DNA from: Lonicera japonica | Lineage: Eukaryota > Streptophyta > Magnoliopsida > Dipsacales > Caprifoliaceae | Assembly (NCBI GenBank): GCA_021464415.1 | Contig: JAKCWG010000838.1 | Span: forward strand, 234,934 to 298,933 | Direction of reading: 5' to 3' | DNA length: 64,000 nucleotides | Shown here: piece by piece, positions 12,024 to 24,936 of the stretch | How the letters are laid out: each line of letters starts with the position of its first letter | Numbering within the stretch: position 1 is the first letter of the stretch | Notes under the pieces: model-generated | Database searches by the model: none | Seen by the model: the letters and a program-made list of their open reading frames with translations, nothing else | Told to the model about the DNA's origin: nothing | Made by a program: the position numbers and the translations under genes

Positions 12024-12634
12024 TGTAATGCCCCATTCATTGCATTACCGCAATTACCTTAATTTGTTCTTCAATTTCATCTCGGGTGGTGAATTATAGA
12101 TTTATGGACAATCTTATTGTTCTAGCATTTCATTTTAGTTGTAATGGTATACTTACATTTGTGTAAGTGGTTGTTTCGCAATTCGGATGGTTCGAATTGC
12201 TATCGGGTTGTGAATCGTGCGTTTTGGCTTTACGCGATTCATCGATTTTAGCCCACTTTGAGGTGCCGTAACTTTTCCGTTCCTTGCCTAATTAAGCTCC
12301 CGTTTACGCTTGTATTTATACTTTGATCCAACCTACAACTTTTATGTTTTGTCCGGAAGCTAATTCATGCTTTTCGTTGGTCAAAAAAGTGTGTGAAGTA
12401 AGCAAGGCGCAAAAATATGTTCTTTTGGTAGCGCTTCGGGAGAGGGCTGTCTTTGACGAATTTTTGGGATTTATTCATCCATAATTTAAGGATACTTCCT
12501 CTTATGAAGTTGTAAAGCTTTTAATTAGCTTTCTGTGAACATAAAGATCACCTCAATCGGAGTTCCGATTTAGAAGTTATGACCAAAATACGAACACTGC
12601 TCCAGATCCAAAATGCATGTGCCGGCAGTGGACT

Positions 12635-12671
12635 CCATGATCGATCATGGGGAGACCATGATCGATCATGG
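12635..12671. promoter_or_regulatory. Palindrome pair in solo LTR 'd'
   Basis: Two perfect copies of CCATGATCGATCATGG (12635-12650, 12656-12671) five bases apart, ahead of the purine-rich leader. The same 16-mer is in solo LTR 'e'. Confidence 0.6.
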
Positions 12672-13991
12672 TACAACAGTAAGTCAGTTTTGGCCATTTT
12701 ATTCCCCCTCCTACCCCATTTTTGAGCCACAACTTTAAGAGGGAGTTAGAGAGAGTTGAGAGGTCATTTCTAAGGGGTTTCAGAGAGGTTTTCATCTATA
12801 TTTCAACCCATAAACAAACCTCCATCTTCATCTTCTTCATCCTCTCTTCCTCCATGGCTAGGGCTCAAACCAAGGAATTGGGGATTTTGAAATTCAACGG
12901 CTCGTGGCTCGATTCAGCCTTCCAAACTCGAGGATTAAGCTTCATAGTGGTGGGAATCTAATTCTAAAACTTGTTTTCCAACTTATTACTACTCGATTAT
13001 GATTTTACCTCTTGATTATATATAAACCTAACATGTCAAAAAAGGGTTTTCGATTATATGTTGAAATTGATATTTATATGAACTAAATTGCCTATTTATG
13101 GTTTAAATCACATGATTCAACGAGGAATTAAGGCCATTAACATGATTTATACAAAAACCCACTTGGAACCCACTTTATTGTTGAATATCCTTACTATAAG
13201 CTAAGTGTCTACTCTTGAGGGTTCAAGTGGTGGTTTTTATATTGCAAAACACACGTTTATGAGTTATTAAAGTATTCGGAATGATTGATATGATATAACT
13301 CCCGTCAGCTACATATTGATGTTGTGTTTGAGTAATGAAAAGTAGTTACATGGCACAATTATTTCTCATATGAGCCTGTCAGTGTTATTGAGACATACAT
13401 TATCATTAGTCCATTATCGGTCCAAGGTTTGGTCTCTAACGATTGGGGCCATAAGTTGGGACAGAGCACCCCTGGGTGAAAGACCCAAAACCGTGCTCGA
13501 AAAATAACAAGAGGCCCTGCTGCCGCGTGGTTGAATGGCCACGAAATGCAGACCTGGTTGTACGCTTGGATAATGGCGAGATTTATGAGATACGGCTCGG
13601 GGTTTATGTAATGATTGTACGTTAATTGTGCCATAGGATTACTTGATGTCGGTTATACATTGTCCGTGGATTTTAAAGATACTTTAACAAAATGGAAACA
13701 AGGTTTTTCCTTAAATGTTATATATATATATATGTATGAAGGATTTATTTCATATCATCATGTAAAAGGATTTCTCTTGATTTAATAAAAAGGATTTCTA
13801 GGTATTGTTTTCACACAAAATCTATTATATGATTCCCACTGAGTCCTTTTGACTCACCCAATTACTTTCCATACAGATTCTTCCGCAGGTTCTTCTGGGA
13901 AAGAAAAGAGGGAGGATGTAGCATCATAGATTGCCTCACTACCACAACCTAAGCGTGGGTCCATTTACGATAGAAGGACCATCGCTCCTTA

Positions 13992-16900
13992 CGTAATACC
14001 CCTGTTCCTTTTCCCGCTTTGACATTCTCTTAAGCCTGGTATGGCTTAATTTTCGTTAGAGAGCGAGCATTGGGTTTTGAGTCCTTTGTATTCAACCTGA
14101 TAGTTCTAGTATGTCATATTAGGTATATTTAGTTTGAGGGAGCAATCGTTTCATTGTCTAAGTGGTTCAGGTTGAAACCGAGGCGATAATCGCGTGTTTC
14201 GACTTTTCACAATTCGTCGATTTGTAGCCAACTTTTAGAGGCCATAACTTCTTCATTCGATGTCCAAACGACTCTTCATTTGAGGCCATATCTTCATTTC
14301 TTTTTTCTCTACAACTTTCGTGTTTGGGCCGAGTCGAGATTCAGTCATTTCGAGGTCCGTTTCTAGCTCAAAAAGTCATTTGCTGTTGTAGTGACTTCCA
14401 TGATCGATCATGGTCCTCCAGAGGAATTCCAAAAGGGTTCATGATCGATCATGGGGTACCCATGATCGATCATGGTTCACCTGAATGTCGGTTTTGAGCT
14501 TTTTTAACACTTTTTTTACCCATTTATCACCCATCACTCCTCATTTTTGAGCCACAAACCTCCACCACTCTCTAGAGAGTTCTAGAGAGAGATAGGGGGA
14601 GATTATTGTAACTTCTTCATCCTCTTACAAGATTTGAGTCCTGAATCGCTTCCTCCTTCGCTATTCATCATTGTTCTCACCTTCATCCTCCACTAGAGCT
14701 CGTGTTGGAGCTAGTGTTTTGGCGAGACGGCTTCTACGCTTCCTCAACTCCTCGGTCTTGCTTCTCTAAGGTGGGAACACTAGTACTTAACCCTCTATTT
14801 CAAATTATTACTCGTTGAATTAGAGTTTTGAAACCGAATTGGGGATTTTCATCAAAAGTACATGTTTTTTGCATCTCACGGGGTTTGGGCGAGGTAAACC
14901 TTAGATTAGTGATGTATATGGATATTTTATCACTTAGATATCATGTATTATCACTTCTTACCACACTATGAGCCTTGTTCTCTCACCTACACATCATACC
15001 CACATTGTAGTAAGGGTATGAACTAGGCCTAAAGGGATTTCGAGATTTGTGCTTTGATTGGGATTAGTTATGTGATATAAATAGTGGATAAGTGTACTTA
15101 TGCCATTAAGTTTAAGTATTAGAGCCAACCCTCATGTTGTGTACCAAAATCCACTTAGGCGGATAACGCGTGTTAATATTAAAGCTTACAGGCTTATGAA
15201 CACTATTGTGGGGTGGTTAATTAATAGTTGTGGCTTGGATAAGACCACATATGAGTGTAGGAACACACGTAGGACTTTATTGGTGATCATAAGACACGCC
15301 TTTGAACGTCAGTGGCCGATAACCTTAAAAGTGGACATAATACGCACATGGCAAATAATGATGAGATGTAAGAACACTATAATGGTATAATTTACTAATA
15401 ATGGAAGGCTTAATTGTAATGATACTAATGATTATGAGTAATGGGAAATGGTATGATATTGTACACATAATTGTGAGGATTACCATATTATGTGAAAATG
15501 ACCAAACGATGAGAATACGGATTATAAGCGTGATGACGACGCTTATGTTAACGATGATAATGATGATGTGATTAATAATGAATGAATGATGGTTATAATA
15601 ATGATGATGATTGTGTGATTGTATATATATGTTGTTGGCCATACGTGTGATGGATGATTGATGATTATACGTATAGTGTTGAATGCAGAATCGATATATT
15701 CCTGTTGTTGCGATCACACGTATGGGTTGGATATGATGATTTACGGAGCACCGGGTAGCTCCCCATGACTCGAAGGAGGGCCGCCTATTGCTGCCCGTGG
15801 GTGAAAAGGCCCTAAACCGTGCATGGGAAAATGAAGTCTGTGACTCCGCCGGTGGTTGTGTGTGCCCACAAAGGAGAGCCCACTCTAGGTATCTTGCCTT
15901 CCGACAGGACTATGTGTTCTCGGTTAGACGAGTTTCCGTGGCAGCGGAGCAGGTCTCGTGTGCCACTACTTTCCAAATGGTGAGTTTCCCGAGAAGTAGT
16001 GGGCTACTAATGGTCATTACCCTGCTAGGGTATTGCCTGGTGTAATTCCTTCCAGAGTGTCGAGATGGCTTGTATGAGGTGTTCTCTTCGTTAACTATTC
16101 GGAGTTTATTCCTGGGAAAATGTCCTGCACGGTTATCTCCGAATGAATTACTTAGAAAACAAGTCCCTAAGCCACTCCCCACTTGGAGGAGACATGAAAT
16201 AAGAACCTTTGACCTTTCGAGATCCTCTGTTCTGGGCCTGGACTGACCGCGGGGTGGAACTGAGGCATTATACTAGAGACGTGATACGAGAGTTGTTGTG
16301 AGATTCTGATTGTGCTGTGATTATTATTGTATCGTATCATGTCTCATGTTGATTTATATGTGTTGCCTCGGCTATGGTGTAATTGATGTAAAGACTTATG
16401 CAGACACATCTAACAGAACAGGATACACGTAGAGAACTGTTGAGCCTTTCATATATATATATTAATATATAAAGTGGAAAGAGATAATGATTATTGAACT
16501 TAGAAATGATGTAAGAGTATACAAACGTGTATGGATTACGGAGTAGCGAGCCGGATCATAATGCATATAATATACTCATAGTTAAAAGGGAAATCGTAGC
16601 TAATGAGATCACTTAATGAGAGTACACCGTAATATAACGGATTAGGCTAAAGATCTTGGGGCGAAGCCTATTAGGTGGTCAAGTATAAGATTCATAATGA
16701 ATTATAATTAAAGTGATAACAATGAACACTTGGCCTATAGTTACGACTTATGGTGTAGGCGACGGATAGCATAGTATAATGTGGACTTATTGTTGAAAGA
16801 GGATAGTCCGTAGTATATCGAGCCTTAGGATGCTAGAGTTTGTTATGAGGCGACTTTGGACTAGCGATCTCCTCGAGTTGTGGAATTCCTTGGGGTTTTA

Positions 16901-17563
16901 TCTTATGGATGGTTGGAGGAGAGAAAGGATAGTTGGATAAATGGCTTCCAGGTAGCTAGGATAGAAGTCCTAGTGGGGTTGCATGCACTTCGGATTGCAT
17001 GGCATTGCATTGCACGTTTTCAAACTATACATTAAAGTAAAGTATTTTCTATATAAAACCTATATAGTTCCCACTGAGCCCGGATTTGGCTCATCATGTT
17101 TTCTAACAATTTTGCAGACATAGCATCTCGGGTGGAGTATGATGTACATGTATAGAGGCCTCTAATGTCCACAATCTGTGTCAAGTCCTTCTTCGAGAAA
17201 GGACTGTGTTGTATAAACATTTTGATTTCCATTTAATTGTATATGGGCTATGATTTGATAAACAATATGTATTGTGAAGTTGTATAAATGGTTTTATATA
17301 TGTGGAGTTGATTTAAATATGGTTTGATGTGATTCCATTTGTATGGAAAAATGATTTTAAATGTTACAGGTTGATTTATTACCCGAACTAACTCCACATG
17401 CTGTGATTTTAGAAAATAAGCTTTTCAACAGGATCACCATTTTATTTGAGAAAAGTTTTTAAAAGTTGTGGATTTTATATTTAAAACCCGCCATCGTGCA
17501 CGGCATCTGTGATTAACCGGGTCCCGGAGGTGAAAATCTCAGAATGGGATTTGGAGCGTCACA
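13992..17563 (+). mobile_element. Solo LTR 'e' (TSD CCTTA), 3.57 kb
   Basis: Flanked by CCTTA at 13987-13991 and 17564-17568. It starts CGTAATACCCC (first base C instead of T) and ends GGAGCGTCACA. It carries three copies of the CATGATCGATCATG palindrome (14398-14413, 14440-14453, 14460-14475), TAGAGAGTTCTAGAGAGAGA leader sequence, AAGGTGGGAACACTAG near 14769, a GAT/AAT-rich simple stretch (about 15520-15680) and an acceptor-like TTTTGCAG near 17117. It is longer than its relatives; the extra length is in the middle. Frames inside (for example 15325-15717) are low-complexity and not genes. Confidence 0.75.
14398..14475. promoter_or_regulatory. Three palindromes in solo LTR 'e'
   Basis: Perfect copies of CATGATCGATCATG at 14398-14413 (16 bp with outer C/G), 14440-14453 and 14460-14475. 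About 410 bp from the LTR start, in the same place as the palindromes of LTRs 'b', 'f' and 'i'. Confidence 0.6.
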
Positions 17564-17857
17564 CCTTAACACCATAAAATGTTATATGTGTACTGTAATT
17601 ATGCTTGAACTTACGTACATGTTGTGTAAACCATACATTTTGTACTCGGGACCTCATTGGAGGCTAGTTGTTTATTTATATTAAATCATTTTCTTTGTGG
17701 ACAAATTTACAGAATGTATCATGTCTTTGCTATTTAGAATGTAAATTTTTAAGTGTTCCACATGAAACTAAGTTTTGTTAACCCGCCATTGCGTACGGCA
17801 CCGTGATTAACCGGGTTCCGGAGGATAAATACTCCTAACGGGATTCGGGGCGTCACA

Positions 17858-18483
17858 ATGCCAAATAGTCAGCCAATCTATTGAGCAAAGAACTCTGTCA
17901 AGTCTGGTGTCCATGAGAGGGTAGCCATTTTTGAACCATGTGTAAAGGGACCCAGTAGCATCAATATGATTCAGCTCACAAGTATCAGTCCAAGCTTGAA
18001 ATTCCTCACATGACAGAGCATGAGGGAAGGGGGGGCCTCTCTTTTCATGAGCACCAAGAGAGCAATTAAAATCACCAATGACCATCCAGGGAGCATCACG
18101 TCTGGATTTGAAGTCTGTTAGATCCAACCAAAGGTTTCTCCTTTGATTAATGTTGTTGCTGGCATACACAGTGGTGATGAAGTAAGGGTTAGGATTGTTT
18201 GTGAAATGGATGGTAATGTGTTGGCGGGAAGTTTGGGAAATAGAAGGGGAAGGCATGTGAATGGAGTGAAACAGCCACATGTTGGGGGTTTGATCATGTC
18301 TATCATTGGTAGCAAGAAGTTGCATACCCAAGGAGACCAAAATTGAGAGGGGATTTGGTTGAAAGTAACCATGGGCTCAGCAATACAAAGGAGGTCAGGA
18401 TGATGATTGGTACAGTGGTTTTTTAGAGCTCTTTGAGTGTTGGCATTGCCAATCCCCCTAAGGTTCCAGTACATGATAATCAT
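17858..18483 (-). pseudogene. LINE A ORF2 endonuclease, N-terminal piece
   Basis: The start of ORF2 is seen at 18483: MIIMYWNLRGIGN, the usual opening of the APE-like endonuclease with the Asn of the active site. The domain follows through PDLLCIAEPMV (the Glu strand), then, after a frame change near 18340, YASNNINQRRNLWLDL, WMVIGDFNCSLGAHEK (the catalytic GDFN) and MDTRLDRVLCSIDW (the D-R-x-L segment). It is cut at 17858 by solo LTR 'd'; the end of the domain is at 11826-12023. ORF1 lies directly upstream (18609-19665). The frame change and the insertion make it inactive. Confidence 0.85.
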
Positions 18484-18608
18484 TATTGGGGGTTATGGGG
18501 TTATTGAAGGGTTGATTCTCAATGTTTGTTGCCTGTTTGGCCTGAGCCAATTCTCTTTGCTTTATAGCCAGATACTAATTGATGGCATAAGGGGTAAGAC
18601 CAGCTTTT

Positions 18609-19665
18609 CTAACTCCCTTCTTTCTTGATATTGTCTAGCTTCCATTTTTTGATCTTTTTGTTGCTAAGAGGCCTGTTAACTGGGAGATAATTTGTTTCTT
18701 TCAACTTGCCAGCGTCAGCTTCCTCAAAGGAGGAAGGTATATATTCAGAGTCTGAGCATTGATCATAAAAATTGTTATGAGCTTCTGACTTCTCTGTGCT
18801 TTCTACTAAGGTAGAATTTTGGGTGTGGCTGGGTGACCCAAGAATTGAAGAACCTCTATCTTGTTTAGCTTCAATACATAGGACATTGGTACTTGAGGTT
18901 TGAAGAAATTGGATATCAGCATTGGTCTCCCTGTGTTCAATAGGCTCTTCATCCTCATGATCCCCCCCAGAAGGTGCCTGAGAGGGGGACAAATTTGTTT
19001 GCTGTGAGAGTGGCATTTTCTGTAGAAGAAGCCAAATGACTTTGTTTTGAGTGAGATTTTTGTGTAAGATTCAGCTTTGTGGGGATGCTATCATTTGACT
19101 CAGGCACCACAGTGTCCTGACTATCAATAATATGTGGATGTTGGGCTGATGAAGGGGGAGAGAATTAGCATTTGATGTTTTGGGGCTGGCATTATGGCTG
19201 AGAGGTTTATGGGTAACAGGATGGCAATCATGAGCTTTGAGGGTAAGCGTGGGTTCCGCATAACTAAAATCAGCTTCAGCAAGATTACAACCTGCCACAC
19301 CACCATTGTCATCACTGTAATGCTTGTTAGCCTCCTCAAAAGATCGTTGTTGATCTTGGTCCAAAGTAGGACTTGATATAGCATTTAAACTAGTCTTATG
19401 GGAAGAGTTAGCTTTAGGCATCGTGGTTTTATGGGCTTTTGATTTTTGACTTTCTTTGGCTGATACATTGAGAGAGTGAGTGTGCTTCACCTTCTTAACG
19501 ATTCTACATTCTGCTACCAGATGCCCTATTACAGAGCAATGAGTACAGAAATGAGGCAATTCTTCTTATGTGACAGGAAGTTCAAAGCTCATTCCTTCTC
19601 TTTCCACAAAAATCCTTTAAGGCAGTTCTGAATTGAGATCAATGTTCACAAAGACTCTAGCAAAA
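18609..19665 (-). pseudogene. LINE A ORF1, C-terminal part with CCHC knuckle
   Basis: ORF1 makes the RNA-binding nucleic-acid chaperone of the LINE. After ELP..IFVEREGMSFELPVT comes the zinc knuckle CTHCSVIGHLVAEC (C-x2-C-x4-H-x4-C, about residues 4-17 of the open frame that starts at 19559). Next comes a long low-complexity tail rich in Ser, Asn and Lys. The tail is typical of plant L1 ORF1 and diverges quickly; it runs with frame changes to about 18609. The part before the knuckle is across the solo LTR at 19666-22282. LINE B has the same knuckle (CAHCSVIGHLVTEC, about 48450). Confidence 0.8.
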
Positions 19666-22282
19666 TGTAACAACCCACCTAATTAAGTAGGTGTTAACGG
19701 ATGTTATATCTAATTAAAAGCAAATAGACAAATAAACATAACCGATAAATTAAACAAGGTAGAGCAATCTAATAAAATTTCGACATGAAGTATTCGTAAA
19801 TACTAAGAAATTCATCCTGTTTAATAAACAACACGGAATTATAGAATACTTCTCAAATCCATTACAATCCAAATTCGATAAATACAACTAGTACATCCAT
19901 AGATACTACAAGTACTCAAACTTAATTTGAAGTAACAACTACTACAAATAGGATAAAACAACAACTAATTTCGTAGGGGCATCAGAGAAGACTCTAAGAT
20001 GAATTTGGACCTGCTCCATGACCTCACCCAAAACACGATGTGTATCTGAAAGGAAAATGAGGGAATGAACCACAAATGGCCCAGTATGAACTATAGGGAA
20101 AGGGAAAATGCAATGCATGATCATACTACAGTATGAGAGAGTTCACAATTTTAATTATTGACAAAATTCCTGATTTATACCAATTTATAGGAAAACTATT
20201 CATAAAGCATCAATATAATTTTATTAATTATCAATACGTATCTCACACGATAGCTGTTTAAACATCCATCCATCCACCTCATCCTCCTCCTCCTCGACCT
20301 AATACCGGTACTAGACGGAATATACTACTAACAAATGACCCCATCTTACCATGGGTCAGTGCACTGGTAACCAGATTTATCGGCACCCCATCTTTACCAT
20401 GGGCCTGTGCAATAATAAAATACAAGCATTTCTATATCGGTGCATATCCGGTTCCAACAATCTTAATATAATCGACAAACCACTAGGTAGTAGTTGTGCT
20501 CAGGGCAATATTTATAATATCAACATTTCAATCCATGTGTTTTAAAATTTCAAGAACAATAAAAATAGTCTTTGTTGCTTTAACACTAAATAATTTTGTA
20601 GAATATCACTTTTCTTTTTTATAACCTATTATTATACCGACAATGGCCAACAATAAAACCATCAATAATAATAAACATAATCCAAAATCTCATATTTCTC
20701 CATGAATCACACTTGTACTAACCAAATTTCTTAATTCCAAACATTTAGTGAAGACTCATAAGAGGAGTAATACTAGACTTGCTGGTAATATCATCAAACA
20801 CCTCATGCATGTTTAACCATGAGTTTAAAATATTATTTGAAGTTGATTAATATTCTAAAATTTGGTAAATTTTGATGAAAATTCTGCTATTAAACATGCA
20901 TGTGACGATTCTAGCTATTTCGGTACCAAAATCTCAAAACAACCCATGTATACCAACATGCATTAGGACCAGCTCTCATATTCATCACATAGGGCTCATA
21001 TAACATCAAACTCAATGCTCAGATCATGTAAATCAAGTTCAAACCATTTGCATGCAAAGGAAAGTATGGTTTTGGTACCGAAAATATATGTTTCTAGCGA
21101 TTTCGGTGCCAAAATCTCAAAATAACCCATAAATACTAATATGCTCTATGATCAGCCTTTAATTCCATCATCGACAACTCATATAATAATTATCAGCATG
21201 CTCATATTATATATATCAAGCATAAACCACATGCATGCAAAGAAAAGTAAGATTTTGGTACCGAAAATCTAGTATTAGTACTCATACAACAATCTCCAAG
21301 CAAAGAATGAAGAAATGAAGGGAAGTTCCCACCTTAATCACTTCTGGATAGAAATGGAGAGCCCCAAAGAAACCACCTACAACCTCTGTTTTGAGAAAAC
21401 CAAGCTAGGAAATGGACTCGCCACGTCAAAAACTTGAGAAATCCACAATTTCAGAATGAAAATCATTGACTTGGTCAAACCCGGATTGACCAAATGTGTT
21501 ACAGTGCACCGTTCGTATTTTGGCCATAACTCTTTGCTCGGAACTCCGATTGGTATGATCTTTATATCAACGGAAAGCTAATTCAAAACTCTACAACTTT
21601 ACAAGAGGAAGTTTAATTTGGTTGAAGACAGTGCTCTGTCGAAATTCAGCAGAATCTGATTTTTGCTAATGGGCTTACATCGCACTCTATTTTGACCATT
21701 AAAGAGCGTGAACTAGCTTTCAGTCAAAACACAAAAGTTGTAGACAAATAAAAGATGAAACTACAGGAGTTAGCAGAGTGGTATTTAGATAAAGGATGAG
21801 AAAGTTACGAGTCTCTAAAATTGACTAATCTAAAATGTTGAGCAAATATTCCCGATTTGATTCCACTAAATTCGGAGGTCTGAATGTTCCAGAATCACAA
21901 ACGAGAATTGGAGGAATCGTTAATGTTAAAAAAAAGAATTCGATTCCACTAAATACTTAAAAATGATTGAATGAAGTCCGAATCTAATGAAACTTTATAA
22001 GATGGTTTAATAACTATAATATGGTGTGTCGGAAAACACAAACCTCAATTCGGACCTTCCGAGGTCAATAAACTGAACATAAGAAAAGTAGGAAAAATTG
22101 AAAATTCAAGAACACACCAAATTACTCAAACTAATTCTGAATTAAATCAAATGTTTTAGATTTTATCCATAACACCAAAGTGATGTGTAGGAACATTTGG
22201 ACTTGTCTAAGTCCACGAATGAATCGGACAAATAGCGAACTTAATAAATGAAAATACACCTATCGAAACACAGAGTGTTACA
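19666..22282 (-). mobile_element. Solo LTR related to 'a', inverted
   Basis: Plus-strand ends are TGTAACAACCCACC and GAGTGTTACA. Reverse-complemented it matches the family of LTR 'a' at both ends. The flanking target is A-rich (AAAA on both sides), so the TSD is only certain for four bases. Restoring the join gives a continuous ORF1 reading (..ALGNF then ARVFVN..), which fixes the boundaries. 2.6 kb. It holds two tandem units of about 180 bp (20910-21275), the usual ...TTTTGTGTTTTGACTG block in minus sense (near 21730) and a degenerate palindrome ACAGTGCACCGT (21501-21512). Confidence 0.75.
20910..21275. repeat. Two-unit tandem repeat of about 183 bp
   Basis: TCTAGC(T/G)ATTTCGGT(A/G)CC begins at 20910 and again at 21093. 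Each unit ends in CATGCAAAG..AAGTA..TTTTGGTACCGAAAAT. It lies inside the inverted solo LTR, in the part between the donor-like and acceptor-like motifs. Confidence 0.7.
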
Positions 22283-22761
22283 AAAATTTCCCAGTGCTTT
22301 GGTTTTGATGTGGGGATCAACATGTAAAGGATTTCCTATAGCACCAGCAATGTAGAGAACTGCTGCTTCATCCAAATATTCCCATGACAACTCATGAATT
22401 CGAACCCATACATGGGCATTGGACTGTTTCTGCTTGCTGGGAACAAAGTCAGGAACCCACTGAGAGAGTTTGAAAATGCCATTTGCCAACTTAGTTTGAC
22501 CAGAGCTTCTGATTCTTTTCATGTATTCCTTATTATAAAAATGAAGCACATAATACCCCTTTCCTATTGGTGTGAGAGTCCATGAATGAGAAGTTTTTCC
22601 AAACATTATTTAAGATGGGATAAAGGTCTGTGGCTTTGATGGGAGCATTCCCTCTGTGTAAAATTAATATACCAATGAGGTTTGTTCTACATTTAGAGAT
22701 GGCATTATGGTACAGCTTTTCATCTAGTTTAATAGAGACTAGATTCCCTTTTTTGTGAATA
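22283..22761 (-). pseudogene. LINE A ORF1, middle part (DUF4283-like)
   Basis: Encodes the RNA-binding part of plant LINE ORF1: KKGNLVSIKLDEKLYHNAI, then a decayed stretch, then SWTLTPIGKGYYVLHFYN, GIFKLSQWVPDFVPSKQKQ and AHVWVRIHELSWEYLDEAAV. The last two match the LxxWxPxFxP and VWVRxxxLPxEY patterns of DUF4283. LINE B has the same order at 48600-49060. It is bounded by solo LTRs on both sides and shifts frame near 22606. Confidence 0.8.
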
Positions 22762-23164
22762 TGTAACACCCGTTGAGCAAATGTACCACATTTTTTGTCC
22801 GAGACGCGAGAGTGTGCTCGAGCCGTATCCGAATGTGGGAAATACTTCCACACTATTTTAGAGATGTTATTACATTCATCTTTTAAGTTGGAAAGGGTTA
22901 TGTAGAGTACCCGAGTCGAAATTTGCAAAATCTCACATTTTAAACTTACCCGACAAACCGACCTTTAGTCATTCAAGACATCATAACTTTTTCATTTTAG
23001 ATCAGAATGGGACCTACTTTATGTCATTGGAAAGGTATTTCAATTTCCAAGAACTTTCGTGTTTTTCCCGGAACCCAATTCCCACTTCTCGTTGGTCAAA
23101 ATAAGGTTACAAGATCAGTTGGTGGCATAAACAGGCAATTCTGGGCATGAGCAAAAATCCAGTA

Positions 23165-23204
23165 CCATGGAGTCGACTCCATGGGGTTTAGGGAGTCGAC
23201 TCCC
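23165..23204. promoter_or_regulatory. Palindrome pair in solo LTR 'f'
   Basis: CCATGGAGTCGACTCCATGG (23165-23184, 20 bp) and GGGAGTCGACTCCC (23191-23204), both perfect. The core AGTCGACT is shared with the ATGTAGTCGACTACAT type, while the outer arms differ and stay self-complementary. Confidence 0.6.
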
Positions 23205-23950
23205 CTTCACTGTAGTGGTCAAAAATGATATTTTTTAAGCCTTGACCCGATTTTTATACACCATTAACCCCACCTTCTTCTCCACTTCGACCAGAGCTCA
23301 GGGAGAGAGTGAGAGGAGTGTACGAATCATGGAGGATAGTTCATGAGTGTAATTTTAACACATATTACCACCCAAATCAAAGATCAAACACATTATATCC
23401 ATCATCTTCTTCCTTTCTTCACATCCACCAAGCTAGGGCTCCAAACCCAACTATGGTATCTTGCGCCTCCGTCGTTTAGAGCTTGATCCGTGACTCGAGT
23501 GGTGAAGGTTTGACGGTATCGAGGTAGGAACACTAGTATTAAAACCTATTTTAAAGGTTTATGCACCCAATCACCAATTTATACAAACTTTGGGGATTTT
23601 CTATACATATAACTATTGCTGCGTATATGTGCACTTTGGGCCTATAAATTATGAAGGAAATGGTTGATTATTACTTTTAAATCATAGTATATCATATTTC
23701 TCCAAGTATCTCTTCCATTTCCTTGATTTATGATAAACCCTTGTTCCTGGCCTCTAGCGCGCAGGTACATACCAGTCTGTATAGTAAAGTAAACTTATGA
23801 TACGCACTTTATATCACTTGATACTCATGAAATGGACTATTATACCTTTTTACATGATGTATATGATCTTATAATTGTGATTGGGATGATAATGATTTTC
23901 CTTATACGGAGTTGTCAACACCGCTCGTACCAGGTAGATGGTTATTACCG

Positions 23951-24050
23951 GTAGCGTATAGCCTTAGTGGCTACGTGAGATTATTGTAGCGTATGCCTTT
24001 GTGGCTGCGTGAGGTAGCGTATGCCTGTGTGGCTGCGTGAGGTAGCGTCT
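23951..24050 (+). repeat. Short tandem units GTAGCGTATGCC...GTGAG
   Basis: Units of 35, 28 and 28 bases, each GTAGCGTAT..CC..GTGGCT(G/A)CGTGAG, followed by a partial unit. The same array occurs in solo LTR 'b' (about 10018-10140, inverted) and in the solo LTR at 28212 (about 29796-29920, five units). Unit number differs between copies. Confidence 0.75.
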
Positions 24051-24936
24051 AGGTGGATCTGGTAGGTGGTCCCTGCCTTGGGCAGAAGAAACCGAGTGCC
24101 GGCTATCTCTGTACAGTAGATGTGAAAAATCCTAGACGTGAGTATTATACATGATGGATACGATGTAGGCCTGGTCGCGGTGTCTTGAGATTACATATAT
24201 ATATTACATTGTTTATATACATATTTATGACTTATGTATACGTACTGATTACAAACTCTCTTTATAAAGCTCCTCCTACATATACATGTTTTTCTCTCAA
24301 CTCCTATAGTTCCTACTGGGCCCGTTTGGCTCACAGTTTTTCCTACACAGGTACTTCTAAGGTTGGGACGGGACGAGCTGATAAGGGGAAGGTCGACAAG
24401 TCTTAGTCTCCTCTGATACTATAGTGTGAGGGCCTTTCACTACTGAAAGGCCATGTTATCAATCTTATTGTACCATAACTCAACTTATATTATGTGGCCA
24501 TGTTTGTACTATCTATGTAGCCCACTTGGGGTTATGGAGACTGTATTGTGTATGACTATTTTGTGACCGTTATGTATTACTTATATATGTACTTTGTGGG
24601 CTGATATTTTTCTTTAATCTTATTCTTTTGGTTATGGTATTATGAGTTGGTGGGACATTTCTATAGTTTAAAGCTATCCTAATGTGGACAAGTGACTTAT
24701 ATTTTAGTTGATCGGGGCACAACGGTACAGACTAATCTATAAGGCACGAGTTAACAGGAGGGGAAGCTACAGTTCTAGCATGTTCCCAGTTGATTGTGTT
24801 ATATGTTCTTGACCTTAGCATTTTTGCCTTCCTCACCAGAGTTATTTAGTTTTTACTTACTCCCGCCGTCGCGTACGGCTCCGTGATCAACCGTGTTCCG
24901 GAGGTTCTCCCTCCCAACGGAACTCGGGGCGTCACA

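Larger units (their letters stand above)
12024..17857 (+). mobile_element. Solo LTR 'd' (TSD from GTGCC), holding solo LTR 'e'
   Basis: Begins TGTAATGCCCC and ends CGGGGCGTCACA. The flanks are GTGCT (12019-12023) and ATGCC (17858-17862). Both are one transition away from GTGCC, which is also what the LINE endonuclease reading frame needs at this place, so the TSD is convincing. Without 'e' it is about 2.26 kb (12024-13991 plus 17569-17857). It has two palindromes CCATGATCGATCATGG (12635-12650, 12656-12671), a leader with CCTCCATGGCTAGGG (12851 on), a GTGGGAATC donor-like site near 12949 and a 3' GC-rich block (about 17780-17857). Confidence 0.8.
22762..24936 (+). mobile_element. Solo LTR 'f' (TSD GAATA)
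   Basis: Starts TGTAACACCCG, ends CGGGGCGTCACA, and is flanked by GAATA at 22757-22761 and 24937-24941. Features in order: AGAACTTTCGTGTTTTTCC block (near 23050); palindromes CCATGGAGTCGACTCCATGG (23165-23184) and GGGAGTCGACTCCC (23191-23204); a purine-rich leader; GAGGTAGGAACACTAG donor-like site (about 23521); tandem GTAGCGTATGCC units (23951-24050); CCTACTGGGCCC...TGGCTCAC and an acceptor-like TTTTTCCTACACAG (about 24337-24350); GC-rich 3' block. 2.18 kb, non-coding. Confidence 0.85.

Noticed and set aside
15325..15717. 130-residue minus-strand ORF
   Set aside because: Made of His/Ile/Tyr repeats from a GAT/AAT-rich simple stretch in solo LTR 'e'; no domain.
23951..24050. Short repeats with spacers, as in a CRISPR array
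   Set aside because: Units are adjoining tandem repeats of 28-35 bases without unique spacers, inside a plant LTR. Plants have no CRISPR arrays.
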